Shown piece by piece: positions 13,118 to 26,900 of a stretch of 64,000 bases of DNA. The notes under the pieces are model-generated. The model was given only the letters and a program-made list of their open reading frames with translations. It searched no databases and was not told the DNA's origin. Source of the DNA: Phascolomyces articulosus. Taxonomy: Eukaryota > Mucoromycota > Mucoromycetes > Mucorales > Lichtheimiaceae. Made by a program: the position numbers and the translations under genes. Location: the NCBI GenBank assembly GCA_025677815.1, contig JAIXMP010000007.1, positions 1,302,001-1,366,000 of the forward strand, written 5' to 3'. The first letter of the stretch is position 1; each line of letters opens with the position of its first letter.

Positions 13118-13645
13118 ATATGATCACATTTTTTTCCCTTTATTTTTTCCTCCCCTCTTCTTCTCTCCTCTTTTTTTATTCGATCAATCGTCTTTTTTTC
13201 TTCTTATTTAGTAATGATTAATTAATTATATTGATCATGATGTATCGGTAGCAAGCAGTTAGTAACACCTTATTCTTTTTATTGCCCTTCCTCAGCTTTC
13301 TCTCATCCTGCTTTTGCTTTTTTTCTTTATTTTTTTATCATGCGTCCCATTTTTTCTTTTATTTTTGATACTTTTAATACGTTTTTTTTTCACTTCTTCT
13401 CAAGAAACATGTTCTTTCTCTCTCTTTTTTTATTTGGATTTTCCAACATGTTGAAATATAATAATAATTGCAAACTATTTTTAATTACATAATATCTACA
13501 ACTTTGTTATTATAGTAATGACTCATTATCTCATTTAATATATATATATATATATATTTTATATTAATTATTAATTATATATGTTGTAATATGATATATG
13601 GACGAGTATATAGATGATGAAGAAAAGGTGAGAAGGTTTGGCATA
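13118..13645. other. convergent 3' intergenic region
   Basis: T-rich on the left and TA-rich in the middle (13538-13560), lying between two converging genes. It should hold both polyadenylation regions; no gene was seen. Confidence 0.6.
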
Positions 13646-14656
13646 TTATATTGAAGTGCTAGTTGTAATTGTACGAGTATACTCTGCATAGGCTCGATCT
13701 CTTCGTGTTTGTACTGAATCACACATTTTCAATAACTAAAATATAGTAATCTACTTAGTAAATTTCCATTTCTCTCTCTCCCTCAAATCGATAAATAAAA
13801 ACTTACAATAGGATCAGCAAGCTGTTGAGCGAATTCCACTTGCCGGTTAATAATTTTATCTACACGTCTGAATCGATGTAACTGTATCAAGTCCTCTGCA
13901 TAATATAGCCAACATTTTGATTCCAGTATTGGGTCTTTTAACCATTGAGCAAATTTGATTTGATGTATTGCCAAGGATCCAGCCTTATATGCCTAATAAC
14001 AAGCAACAGTAAAATAGTGCTCTTAATATATTATAATTATTTTTAACGAAAAAAAAATCTCTTACATAATGTGCGTTTGCTTTGCTTAGGGAACTATAGG
14101 CACCGCCCAGAACAGAATAATAAACACTTGTAAACGAAATCAAATTGGCTCTGGATGCTAATGCCCACATACGTCGTGCCCTATAATCATTCATTCATCC
14201 TTACTGTTAAAAATAGGGTATGATTTTTTTTGTTATTTTAAAATAAAGACTTGTTTACCATGATAAATTGGATAATCGGCATGCTCTACGAATATAGTCT
14301 TCGGTCAATCCAATATCGATAATAATAATGGATCGATTGTATATTCCTACTGTTATTGTGGTCGTTGTTGATAATGGAAAACCAGCAATAAGCAAGTTTG
14401 CTGTTTTTAATCGTTGTTCCTGTTTGACGTTATCTACTTTGTTCTCAGCTCCGGTGTGCTGTAAAGATAATCGTGAGTACAGAGCTTCTACTGTTTGGTA
14501 ATCATGACATTGAACATTGCCATGAAGAACGTGTTTTATTGATTTCTTCAAAAAACATTGTTGCCCAACAGGTGATATAACAATCGTAGAGTATGATTTT
14601 GATGGTTGTTGGGGGTCGGGAAATCGTACAACGATCGGGATCGATGTTGCTATCAA
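13646..14656 (-). CDS. hypothetical protein, 262 aa, helical C-terminal half
   Basis: Exons on the minus strand: 14656-14259, 14180-14066, 13992-13807, 13735-13646; every junction is GT-AG and in phase, ending in TAA. I do not recognise the family. The N-terminal half is beta/coil-like (IPIVVRFPDPQQPSKSY; VGQQCFLKKSIKHVL). The C-terminal half looks fully helical, with repeated A/Y-rich pairs (YSSLSKANAHYVAYKAGSLA, then WLKDPILESKCWLYYAEDL, then VEFAQQLADP), compatible with TPR-like helical repeats. Tidy splicing of four exons without frameshifts argues for a real conserved gene. It is the most downstream of four minus-strand genes, 381 bases beyond the end of ARP5. Function unknown. Confidence 0.7.
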
Positions 14657-15037
14657 GTGGCAAGAACGTAAACTTTAGCATAAGCTTTTAGGTGCCATTC
14701 CGCTTGACAACAAATAACAAATTGTCTACACCATTATTAGAATAAAATAAACTTACAGAGAGATGAATTAGTTTTTAATAATTGAGTAAATGAAAAGACG
14801 TTATTAAAGTGGGTTTGCATGGCCCTTTTAGATCTACTTGTAGTTAAAAAAAAAAGACAAAATTTATAGTGATTCTTCGAAAGTTTAAAAACTGCTCTCC
14901 CCGCTCCTTTGTATGAGGTTTCTTTTATGCGAATCCTCCATGTGCATTATTCAAATGTAAACATATCCATTACGCATATGTATAATCCTTTCTTTTTATA
15001 AATTCACAAAATAATTAATCCAATTGGACTTTATTTA

Positions 15038-18000
15038 TTATCGAAAAGCATTACCCAGACCATGTGCTTTAATATATTCACCACCAAATTCTTCATACTC
15101 CTTCTTGGTTACTGCAAATGATTGATAATGTGCATTCTGAGCGATCATAGCAGCACCTTTCCATGCATCCAAGAGTGGATTAGCTGCACGTTTCACTGAG
15201 AATAAGGTTCCAATGGGTAATACTTGTTGAAGTGATGTTGTAATTCTCGATGAGAAACCAGGTAAACTACTGAATCCACCAGTAAGAAATACAGTCTATA
15301 AATTTATAAAAAGTTTGGATTTTTAGCTCTAGATTAGCTGAAAGATATGATGCTCTTTTATTCTTTTTTTCTTCCTCTCTCTCCCTATTTACCTTGACAG
15401 CCTGTTTACGTTCTTCTGGATTAAAAGTACGAACAATATCATTCATCGTTTCTGTCAACCCAGCTTGATCCAAACCGATAATATTTGGCTGGAATAACAC
15501 TTCGCCTACACGAACACGCTCTACATTGACATGAAGTTGGTGCATTTGACCAATATCAGTTGGATCATAAGGTGGCCATTTTCCGCGTGCAAGCATATGC
15601 ATCAAAGTATTGGTAGGTGATGAAGTAGCTTCATAAGCATGTTCAGGTAAAAAGTCGGGGTCATATTGTAATAATAATGATTCGTAATGGTTCAGAATAG
15701 ATAAATCTTCTTCTTCATCGTCGGATTCGTCTTCCCGACTCTAATAGAATATACTTGATCAGTCTTTTTTTTATGCAAGGTATATTACCATAAAACATAT
15801 ATAAATAGAGAAAAAGACATACAATTTCTCGGTAGATCATCCAGTCCTCATCATCCGCACCAAATGTATCCTCTATTTTATTAGCATTTTAAAATTAGAA
15901 ATCAACTTGAATCCGTCCTTCTTGGGGTTATCCGTATATATATTACTTAGTTTACCTTCTTCTTTTCTTCTTCGTTGTCGTTTTGGAGAAGGAGCATCAC
16001 TTGCCAAATTTGCTATGGATCGCATACGCAATTGTGATGCTCTACTACGACGATCTGATAATTCCATCGCCAATCGTTTCCTTCGTTTGATTCTATCCAC
16101 AACAACCTATATTTATCCCATTTAATGAGTGAACTTTGATTTTTTGCTTCCAATTAGAATAAATATAGTAATCATACTTTTTTTTACCTGTCTCTTCTCC
16201 TTGACTTCAGCTACCCATTTTTCTGGATCTCTTAATCGTTTTTCTTCTTCAAGTCGTTCTTGTTCTTGTTCTCTAGCTTTAGCTTCTTCTTTTGCCTTTT
16301 TAGCACGTTGACGAGCATCATAATTTGCTTTCATTAATTTTTGTTTTCGTTTTTCTTTCTTTTCAGCTTCAGTCAATTGATCATCGGGTATATCAACAAG
16401 TGTTGTAATAGGTGGTTCTTTTTCTTCATTTTCATCAATGCCAAGTTCCTTGTTTCGTGCACGTTGGATAGCAGTATCTACTTGCTTAATTGTATCATCT
16501 AAATCCGCTTCATCCTTAAATCCAGTTGCTTTTAATCGTGCCTAATAAATGTATGTGTGTAAGTATGCATTTTTATCATTTTACTATACAAGGTTCCTTT
16601 TTTTTTTTACCATCCAATCTTTCTTGGTAGAAGTTGCTTTGGCATTTTTCAATTCTGTGAATGCTTCATATTCTTGCTCACGTTGTACTAACTAAACAAA
16701 AAAAAAAGACGATGCCCAAATGTTATTTTTTGTTTTCAGTTATTGACGATGAAAACACTTATTTTCATTGAAAATACCTTTTCCAAGCGTGATTTTGCTG
16801 CTGCTTCTCTTAATCGTCTAGAATTTTCCTCTTTTTTTGCTGCTTGTCGTGCCAATTCTTCCTCTGTCTTTTCTTCAATGACCTTTTTTTTTTTTAAAAA
16901 AAAAAGAGAAAATCATAGAATCAAATTTTGTTAGATTATCCAATTATTTGATTCTTTCGTTCGATTTTGTATATACATACTGGTGCGGTAAAAGGAAACT
17001 GAATAATTCGGTCCACTTGTTCAAATGTCTCTCTATCTTCGAACTTCTTAAGCGCTTCTTGATAATCATCTGCAACGTGAACGTGGTTATGCACCAACTC
17101 CTATATATTTACATAACCACATAGCACGTTAAATAAAAATAATAAATATATGGACGTCTAAATATGCTTTTTGTAAACTTTTGAAACAAACCTGTGCTTG
17201 TGAATTTGTCATTTTTGTCGGGAACGTTGGGTATTTTAATTGCATCAATTTGAGCATATAATCTGTTGCTTGTGTACCACCATAAGATATCCTATAGGGA
17301 AAATAAAGTGAGGTCAACATCATTCGGTCATCCTATATGTTTTCATTCAAGTTTCTATCCTTTTTTTATACCGTTTGGTTCGTTCAAGCAATCCTTTGCC
17401 GTGTAATGTAGGAATAATATGTGTTGCATTATGTCCAGCAGAGATCACTATTCCACTTCCATCATCATCGTGTAAACCACCGTTGGCATAGTAGCCAAAC
17501 AGTGAATCAATACCAAACAAAACCGAAGGCACATTATAACATTCAAACAAAAGTTCATCCATGTCTAAACCCAATAATAATAAACATCGTCTTTAGTATA
17601 TATCAAACTTCTATCGTCATCCGTCGTAATAAAGAATAAAAAATAATTACGTTTTCGACTATATTGTGGTACACAAACTGCTTCCGTCATAACAAGTGGA
17701 TGATCGATATTTGATGTGTTGATACCCAAAGTTGTAAAGATATAATCCAATACCGTTTCCTTTTATAGTCAGATATTAATGTATTAATCACTGGCTATCC
17801 CGTACTTTCGATTGTTTGTTGATAAAAAAAAAAGATTATTTACCATTCGATCAAAATCGCACACAACATTGCCATCAAAAGGTGATCGTGCATTGGATCG
17901 TCCAGCGGGATCAGCATAAGCATCCATTCCAACTGAAACCATGTTGACATTGGCTTTACGATCTTTATACCGCGACACGACATTATCAAAGATCACTATA

Positions 18001-18376
18001 TACATATATCAAGGTGTTTGTTTCATGTGTAAGTAAATGTGCGATTTACGCGAGGAATAACCAATTACATATAAAATAAAACTATACGTACAAGCTGGAT
18101 TCTCTTCTGTTGCCCAACCAGCACGACATTGATATGATCCTACATTTATTTTTCACGATGCACACACAAGTATGAGATTTGATTATATTCCATTAAATCA
18201 ATCTTTTATTTATATTATTGCTATTATTATTAATATTATTATTTTTATTATTTACCATTGTCAATCACAATGGGAGTTTTCGTATTTAAAAAAGAGTCTT
18301 CGTAATCTGTACGTATTGAATAATATGGAGCATCATATTCTTTTTCATCGAGTGTATAGACAGGTGGTTCGGACAT
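15038..18376 (-). CDS. ARP5: actin-related protein Arp5 (INO80 complex)
   Basis: Predicted 729-aa nuclear actin-related protein, close to yeast Arp5 (755 aa). It is a subunit of the INO80 nucleosome remodeller, contacting the histone octamer together with Ies6. Fourteen exons: 18376-18256, 18139-18092, 17995-17844, 17759-17651, 17564-17372, 17291-17192, 17100-16981, 16882-16778, 16691-16611, 16541-16188, 16106-15956, 15872-15823, 15740-15393, 15295-15038; all phases fit. Actin-fold landmarks are IVIDNGSYQCRAGW (phosphate loop 1), DELLFECYNVPSVLFGIDS, GIVISAGHNATHIIP, and near the end VFLTGGFSSLPGF. The large charged coiled insertion in the middle (about residues 300-530: EEELARQ, then QLTEAEKKEKRKQKL, then KRQRRRKEE) is the hallmark separating Arp5 from actin and other Arps. 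Intron density is the highest in the window. Confidence 0.95.
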
Positions 18377-18541
18377 TGGGCGTTGGAGAAGAAAAAAAAA
18401 GAAGAATAAGAGAAAAAAGACGGTAAACTCAAAATTTGGGATTATCCATTTTTAGAATGTTCAAAAGGATGGCAACAAATAATTAAATATAGTTACATTA
18501 TTCTCTTTTTTTAAAAAAAAATATTTATACAGAAACTTTTT

Positions 18542-20288
18542 TTAAGGTGCTTTGCGTATCACTGTTGTCGTACTACTAGGCCATGGCCGATTCGCTTCAA
18601 ATTTCTTTTCTTTTGCTGGAATAGTTGTATGAGTTGGCTTGGTTTTTGATGTAGTTTTTGGTGCTGATGACGATGCTGATGCTGGTAGGGATGGTGGTTT
18701 GTCTTCTTCCTATTAAACCATAACAATCAATATGTTATTAGTAAATATACATATTGGTTTCAAGTGCAAAGAAAACATATATTATACAAAGATTAACCTA
18801 CTTTAGGTGTAATTGATTCATTTGATAAATGGATGATGAACGATGTAATGTGGGATTTATGCTGTTTTAATAATAGGTCGCGAAAGACTGTACATAATCT
18901 GTATGATGCCTATAAAATCAATTAAAGTTACATATTAGATATATATATAAGTGGACCATGAGAGCATTTTAGTTTTAAAGAAAATATCTTACATAGGCAT
19001 CACAGGCGGCATATCGTATTTGCTGCGCTGTCAGATGCACTCTAGCCCAATTACTTAATCGAACACTTTTGGATTTTGGCATGTTTTTTTCAAGCTGTAA
19101 AAAATGAAATAAATAAGTCTATAAGACATTCAATTATTGTTCAAGATTTTTTTTTAAAAAAAACTTACAAATAAGCTTGTTAAAGCACTTAGTGATCGTT
19201 TATGTGTTTGCATGAGTAATGGTGAATCAATATGTCGAGTCATACGTTCCAATTCCACTAAACCATTCGTTACAACATTAAAATCTCTTTGTAGTTTCAA
19301 ACCATCCCCACGAATATTAACACCTGATTTAAAAAGATTCGGGTTCTTGAGAAATCGAACAAGTTCGGTTGGAAGAACTAAGAAAATCATCATCATGTAA
19401 ACGTGTTACTATATATCAATCACCTATTACTATTGTTACCATATATATTAAAGTATATTTACCATGGAGACGTGCTGTTTGAAATAATAAAATGGAATCA
19501 CTACTACATATTTGAATGAGTCCAACCTTATGTTGTGGTTTTCCCTTTTGAAACTGTGGTTGCCATTCCATATCCAATCCAAAAACTGTCTCTTTTTTAC
19601 TGTTTTAAAAACTAATCATTAGTTTATTGTCATTTCTTTTTAAAATCTTTTTCAAACAATATTATCCTTTTTTACCTCAATAAATTGATCATTTGTTTAT
19701 TCATATCCTTTGGATCAGATATACATATCACATTATAATGACTTGGATATTCGATTGTGGGATAGTCAGGAAAGGAAAACTCTTCTGCTTGTGATGGTAT
19801 TGGTTCTGAAAATGTTTTCGGAAGTGCTCGTCGAACAGTTTTCGTTTCTTTCTCTTCCATAATTTGACCTACTTCTACCGTCTGTCTGGACATTATCCAT
19901 GGAACCGGAAAAAAAGACGTATTAAAAACAAGTGAGAAAGGAGGGGGGGGGGGCAGAAAGCTTATTTTCCTTTTTCACAAAGGAAAAGAATAAAAAAATA
20001 TAAAACAAACCGTTCTTTAGTCACGCTTGACTGAGTATCTTTATTATGTGGTTTTTTTTGTGCTGATGAGGATGGATCGGTGTGTTGAGCATGATTGGAT
20101 TGAGCATTACTGTCGATTGCAGTTGTTTGAAATGGTCTAATTCTATTCGGTGTACTACGTCTCGTAAATGTATTTGTTGGCTTGATTAATGGTGAATTGG
20201 ACGCACGTATTGCTTTGGGTATAGTTTGTTTTGTAGACGGAATGGGCATGAAAAGAGCTTTATTAATGGAATGGTAGAAACGAAACAT
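18542..20288 (-). CDS. WRN-type DEDDy 3'-5' exonuclease
   Basis: Predicted 403-aa stand-alone 3'-5' exonuclease of the DnaQ/RNase D fold. Exons: 20288-20011, 19885-19676, 19599-19463, 19377-19169, 19094-18993, 18909-18802, 18709-18542. Motif I is FGLDMEW (catalytic Asp and Glu), motif II lies in SGVNIRGDGLKLQRDF, and motif III is QIRYAACDAYASYRL with the YxxxD pattern. This matches the exonuclease domain of Werner-syndrome proteins but has no helicase domain. The first ~90 residues are basic and Ser/Thr/Pro rich, like a disordered nuclear-import tail. The N-terminal exon joins in phase through a GTTTGT donor, but translation could instead begin at the ATG at 19893. The C-terminus (EEDKPPS to VIRKAP) is low complexity. 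The gene ends 165 bases upstream of the ARP5 start codon on the same strand. Confidence 0.85.
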
Positions 20289-20920
20289 ATAACACTTCAG
20301 ATCACTACTTTTTCGAAGGAAGATAAGTATAAATTCAGGTTCTCTCGACCCCCCTTTATTTGGTTTCGGCCATCCGCTATTGACATTTCAGTATATATAA
20401 ATTATTTTTATTTTTTTGGTAAAACTGGGCTGTTTTAACTCAGAACATTTCTAATTTAGGAAGGAGGTGAGTTAAGAATACTGAAATCGAGGTAATAGGG
20501 TTTATTAAGGACATCAAGATTTTCGCTTAAGGACACCAAAGTTTCATCTTCACGCGTTCCTTACAGACAACAAACCCAATTTTATATTTTCTTGTTTTTG
20601 TGATAAAGGTTTTTTACTAATGCTCTTTTATTATGTTTTTTTTTCAAGCATGTTTATTTCAATTTTACGTTAGTCATGGTATCTACAATCAACTAGTAGG
20701 ATATACCCACAGTATCCGAATAGTTTTAATTCAACCAGCTCAGTAGATGTACAGATCATGTCACTGTTTTTTATTTCAATATTTTTTTTGTAGGGCATCC
20801 GTAATAAGAAAAAAGAAATACAAATTTCTTTTAGCATCTTAAAAGTTTGTAAGAGAGAGAGAAGGTGTGGCTGGGTGGGTGGGTGTGAGTAAGATAGAGA
20901 AAAAAATAACATCAAACACT

Positions 20921-21948
20921 TCATAAGTCAATGAAGAATTTCCATCTTCCTTCTTGTAATCCATTTAAGGTATCATGAAGTAATACTTCTCGTCGTTGCT
21001 TTACATAGACGGTTTTATCCAATACATTTTGTCTGAGCTGCGCAATGTTTTCTTCATCTAATGGCTTATCAAGAAGTTCAGATAATTGTTCTGTGGCCAT
21101 TTCAAGATCTCGTTGATTATCCTATAAACAAATAGCACATTTTACGTTTAATTATCATTATTATCACCATAAAAACAACTACACCAAAAATAATAACTAC
21201 CTCGAAAATTTCTGTTTGATGTGATTTTTCCAGATAAAATGCAAATGCATAAGTCCATTTAAGAGTCATACGACATTCAACAGTAACATCGACGGCTTTC
21301 TTGAGAAATTGAACTTCAATCCATGATAAGTCACTTGTTTGTTGCATTTCTTCCATCTTTCGTTCTGTCTTCTTGTATAAATCTTGATCAAGTTTTGCAG
21401 ATTGTTCATGGTTTGCAAATCGATTATAGTACTATATAAATATTAAAATAGATATGTTCATTTCTTATACCTCTTCTCTTTTTCATCTTTTTTTTTTTTA
21501 AAAAAAGATAATTGTTTGACTTACGTGTAGATAACGCTCCAAACTAGCACGCGATTTGGCTTGATTTTCTCGCGCTGAAGCTCCACTCTTTTCGTCATAT
21601 CGGTTACAGGCATAATAAGAAGATCGGTGTTCTGACCATGGGCCTGGGATGATCTTTGATGTTAATATGGATCATGTATTTTTTTTCTTATCACTTTATC
21701 GTCGATTATGAACTATATGCAGAAAAATGAATAACTTACCCATACACACCCAGCAGAATTCGTATCGACACTTTCGACATGTCATATGGTTACAACCACC
21801 GTTCTTTTCAATAGCAGATTGACATTTGGGACAATCCTTGGTATGTGCTGAAATCCAGTTTGCAGTTTCAGAATCATCTTTACATTTTTGTAACCATTTT
21901 TTGACTAGGCCACAAACAGCAGGCTATATAAAGAGGGGGCTATTAGAA

Positions 21949-21979
<31 letters not shown>

Positions 21980-23565
21980 TATGGTGTATGAATAATACCA
22001 AAATAATTACCTGATGATCTGGTAAACTACAACCGAAACAGAATTTATGTCCTTGACCACATTCAACGGTAGGAACTGTTGAAGTGAGAGAGACATTGGG
22101 TATATGACATTCTATAGCGTATTCACAATCAGGAGATGGGCACCAACGGAATGCATCATTATCATCCACAAAGGTACGGCTTAAAAGTCGACCGTATCTA
22201 TTAATAATTAAAAGAACGAGAATAAGTTTTTGATGATCGTTGCACTACGCCCTTCTCCTTCATCTTTTTTCCCACATCACATACATTCAAAAAAAAACAA
22301 CAAACCTTGTTTTTGTTTTCGTGTCTACTAACTGTGATACTGTTCGCTCGTCCACTACCATATGGCATTTATCTTGCGGGCATTCGATACGCCGACTTTC
22401 GCCTTCTTCCCAAATCTTTTGACGTAAATAGTGCTCATAACATGTATTACAGAAATGATGGCCACAACCTAGTGACGTGAATTCCATATCAGCATCATCA
22501 TCAAAGCAAATTTCACACGTATATTGATGTTTGACTCGTTTTAATGGTAAAGATGTGGTTGAAGTGGAGGAAGGAGTCGATGGAGCAGTTGTATTCTCTT
22601 CCGTTGAAGTACTTTGCAAGCCTGCTGATTGCATTACTTTGTCAGGTGCTTCTGTATATCGTTCAAATAATTTTTCTTTGTTCCATTGAAAATAACGTAA
22701 AAGCGCAGCAGCCTCAACATCTTGAAGACCTATATAATTTTTAATTTTTTTTCGCAGCCACACATGTAGTGAGTTATCAAATTCTATCCTCTTCCTAAAT
22801 TATTGAATCAAGTCAAATCATATCAATCTTTGATGACTATAGGATAAGATAGAGATCATGAATGACATGAAACATATATTTTTTTTGATATGATATATAA
22901 ATGAGAAAAGAAATAGCAAACCTAAGACGTTGGAGACTTGAGTTACTTGTTTATCTTGAGTGTTTTGAAGATCTTGAGTACTATGAGCAATAAAATCTAC
23001 CAAGTATGCTTTTTTCTGAGAAGTTTCGGTCTCTTCATTTTCAAAGTAGACATCGTCCTCTTCATCTATATATAGATATAGGGTTTCATTCAAAATGAAT
23101 TAGAATCTGATTTCTTGGTTCAAACTACAAAAATAGTTCATAGATAAGCAATGGAAAGCATTTACCTGATTCATATACCGAGTTACCAAAGAGTGAATCG
23201 TCCATGACACTCATGTCGTCAAGCTATAAGTATATATTTTATTTTGAAAAAAGAAAAAAAGAAGACAGAAAAAAAGAGTTATTATCAAAAAACCAAAAAA
23301 AAAGAGAAAAAAAAGAAACAAATAATAAAAATAGAGCAATGCCCATTGTAGAAAGAAAAAAAAAGAGAAAGAAATATATATTTGTATATACCACTTCAAT
23401 ATCGTTATCACTGTAATCACTCATGGAAGAAGAAATAGTAGTAGTAGAAGTAGAAGTGTCTGGTTTGCTAATTGAAAGTGAGCCGAGTACAGATTTTATG
23501 CTTGATTGGACTTTGCTGCGTGCACTCTTCAATTTTCCAGTGTGGCGGCGCGCTGTTCCTCCCAT
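20921..23565 (-). CDS. RBR E3 ubiquitin ligase, Ariadne/HHARI type
   Basis: Predicted 573-aa ring-between-ring ligase, the length of human HHARI/ARIH1. Exons: 23565-23392, 23223-23166, 23065-22922, 22729-22306, 22197-22011, 21923-21740, 21643-21525, 21431-21201, 21121-20921. After an acidic N-terminus ([12 protein letters not shown]) comes a UBA-like region ([20 protein letters not shown]), then RING1 ([20 protein letters not shown], about residue 197 on), IBR ([24 protein letters not shown]) and RING2/Rcat ([19 protein letters not shown]), whose Cys in GGCNHM is the catalytic ubiquitin acceptor. The C-terminal helical Ariadne domain follows ([19 protein letters not shown] to [10 protein letters not shown]). 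In this family it auto-inhibits the ligase until a neddylated cullin engages it. Two introns use GTTTG-type donors. Confidence 0.93.
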
Positions 23566-23902
23566 AATTATATTTTTTGTGGTTGGTTTTTTTTTTCAGT
23601 AACTTTAAAATATATCTCCTTTTACACTACTCGCTTTGGTTATTTAAAAAAAAACGTGAGTAAAAAAAAAGGAATTACTGCGCCAAAATATAAATAATAA
23701 ATGAGAAAGAGAGAAAGGAAAGAGTGAGTTGAGTGAGCGATTGATTAATTTATTAGTAAGTCATTGGTACTTTTGGTATTATACTATTGTTGGTATTAAT
23801 TGATGTTGTTGTTCATCATCAGAATCATTAATTGACTCAGCAGATTAGGATTTCTTTTTATGTATGCAACTCTAGCTTGCGCCACGATTTTCGGTGCACC
23901 TT
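23566..23902. other. intergenic, upstream of the RBR ligase
   Basis: Short AT-rich stretch containing the promoter side of the minus-strand RBR gene. No gene was seen. Confidence 0.5.
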
Positions 23903-26900
23903 TGAAGTCTTAACTTTCCAGGTTATCAACTTTCATATCCCGCCTAACCTGTGGTTAATTTTTTTTATTTGCAACTATTGAACGTATGCTACTAATGACT
24001 TTAATATATAATAAAATAGGTAGATTCAGAAAAATATATAGGGCATGAAGCAGGAATAGTTATATAAATAATCATATCAAAAGACAAACTAGATATATAT
24101 AAAGTATATAAAAAGCATAAAAAAGGACTAAAATTAACATAAGCAAGTCCATGTATAGGAAAAGAATAAAAGGGCATTCAAATAATAAATAATGTATACA
24201 CATGAGCATTGGGGTCTCCATTTAAGAACATATATCAGCATTAACACCTACCTTTTGTTCGTTCTCTTCTTCATCATTCGTCTCCTCTTCATTCTCAATT
24301 TCTTCGTACAAACGGTTCAATGCAACCCTATCTACTCCAACATCATCCTGCCTCTCGATTTCGTAAGCTCCACTATCATCATTGACATCATCCTCATCCT
24401 CAGTTCCTTCATAATAATTATTTACACCTTCCAAATCATCATATACATCATCAAAAGCTTCATCTAAACGTGTATCTCCAGGGACGATAAAAGATTCACC
24501 TCGATTATAATTATTGCTGTATACTCTCAAGTAAAAGTCTTCAGCATCTAATAAACGATAGTATAATAAAACTTTCGTTCCTTCTTGCCTGTGAACCTTT
24601 TAACAGCTGTTTTCAATGCCTGGCACTGCCGGTTTGCATATTTATTCACACGGATTTCTTCAATCTAAATAATTAAAGGTTAGCTTATACATTGGCTATA
24701 GCTATTATATACCTAGTATATAATACAAAACACTATGAGATATATAGTACCTTATTTATATCTATTTCTTCTTGAGCACGCTGTTTATTCATATACTCTC
24801 GAAGCACACAAAATGTAACTGTGTCAACTTCGAAGTCCCAGGAATCACTTTTCAGTTAAAAATATCTTTGTAACTGCGAACATCTTCATTTCTTTCAATT
24901 TTTTTTTACAGATATTATTATATCTCTTTAAAATGGGCGTAGCAATAGTTCTGACATTGGTAATTGATTATTTGTGTTTTTGCTAGCTTTATGGCTACTA
25001 TCCTTTCATATTCCAATTACGTGATAAAGAGTAAGTGATATTAGCATGTTTCCAGCTCTTGGGACATATCACTACAGTTAAACCACACTTGTTCCACTTC
25101 CACTGTGTGCAGATTCTATGTTAATGCAACACTTTCATTGAAATTGTCCAAAAACATAGGAAAAACTGCAATTTGCAACTGCAATACCCATCTGACCAAA
25201 TTTCCATTTATCGGGGTGAAATAGTCTCGAAATGTGCAACAAAGATCAGTACCAGATCTTAATCCCATTTATTGAGGTATATCTTCAAGCTAAATTTTTT
25301 ATATATACAACTCCAGCTATATAAAACACATGGGTTTTTATATAATTTTTGGTTTTTCTAGATCGTCGTTGTTATTTGCTTTTATTTTTGAGTCATTTGC
25401 CTTAATATGGTAATTCAGTATGGGTATTGTGCAATTTCAGTTAAGATATCGATAATTATACTATATGACTATACTCCCAATGTTGCAAAACCTTGCCTAA
25501 TGCAAAGAATTTTGTGGAATTGCCAAAGTGCAAAAAGCTGGGGTTGATTGTACTAAGCTTTCCCAAACTCGTTTGTGCTTAACCGGTTACCAAAACCACC
25601 CCCACGTCATCTGCCAAACGTACTTATCTCAATATACTATGGCCTAAGGTTTGCTATATATTATCGCAAATGCACCGTACATGCCGACCAGAGCAATTCC
25701 TCGCCCCATCGCCACCAGTAGACCAATTTGGACGAGCGCTCCTCAAGTGGATCAAACCACCTGCTATACATTCCACATTACCAGCATCTACATAATATTT
25801 TCCTTTTAATTAATTATATATATATATATATATATATAAACTTAATAATACATTTTCTTTTAGTTACCATAATGTCCCTCACCACCCATAGGATAGTTAC
25901 CTTCTGTTCTCTCAACTATATTTCTATAACTTAGTATTTCCCCTTCCTGTATCTGTTTTCTTGATTTGAAACCCCCCTTTTTTTCGGTCGATATACCCAT
26001 ACCTTTTTCCTGCTACCTGCAGATTTTTCAGAATTGAGCCTTGTGAACTGACGAGAGCAAGAAGCTGCAAATCAGGGTGTGCTTAATTAATTTGGTCCTT
26101 AATAAACTTTATAATTTTAAGGTACTAAACTTCTGTGGATTTACAGCTATTGCATTGTCCACCCCGTAATCAAAGCCGACAATCTCCACACCAACGGTTT
26201 TACTAACATAATAGCTTTTATGACATCACTTTCATCATCTTTACATCCAGCAATTGTCCGTTTCAATTTCTTCCAAGTAAACCATGTCCAGTCAGTTTCT
26301 GGCCGGCTGCTTCAACTAAAAATACAAGGTATCATGCAATCAATGAACTCACATCAATTTAACCACATATATACATAATTATGATACTCGTGCATTTCTC
26401 TCTTAAAGTAATTTGATACAGAAGCTCTTCTTTTTTGCGAGGGTCTCACGTATCCCACAGAAGATGTTTGATCCCCATCTCCATCCCCATCCTCATCCTT
26501 ATCCTCCTGCATTGAATTCACATTCTCCTCGACATCTGATATGTAAAACAAAATTTATTGCCCAATTACTAATTAATTAACGAATATTTATTTCTACTTC
26601 TATGGATATACTATTCATAAGTATACCTTGATCTCTCAGTATAGAATCTTTCGAGAATTCTACAATAATGTTGAATATAATAATATAGCAATGTTTACCT
26701 AATAACTTTATGGTTTTCAGCGCGTTCAATAAACCATACGTACCCTTACATCCTTTCACAAACTAGTCAATGCCACTCATTTTTCTTGTGGAATAATCCG
26801 AAGATTGAAAATATATCATCTAGGTCTAGTATACAAACATATCCATATATAATCTGTAAAATAACTTACAGGCTGTACTTCGAGCCACTTCTGCACGCCA

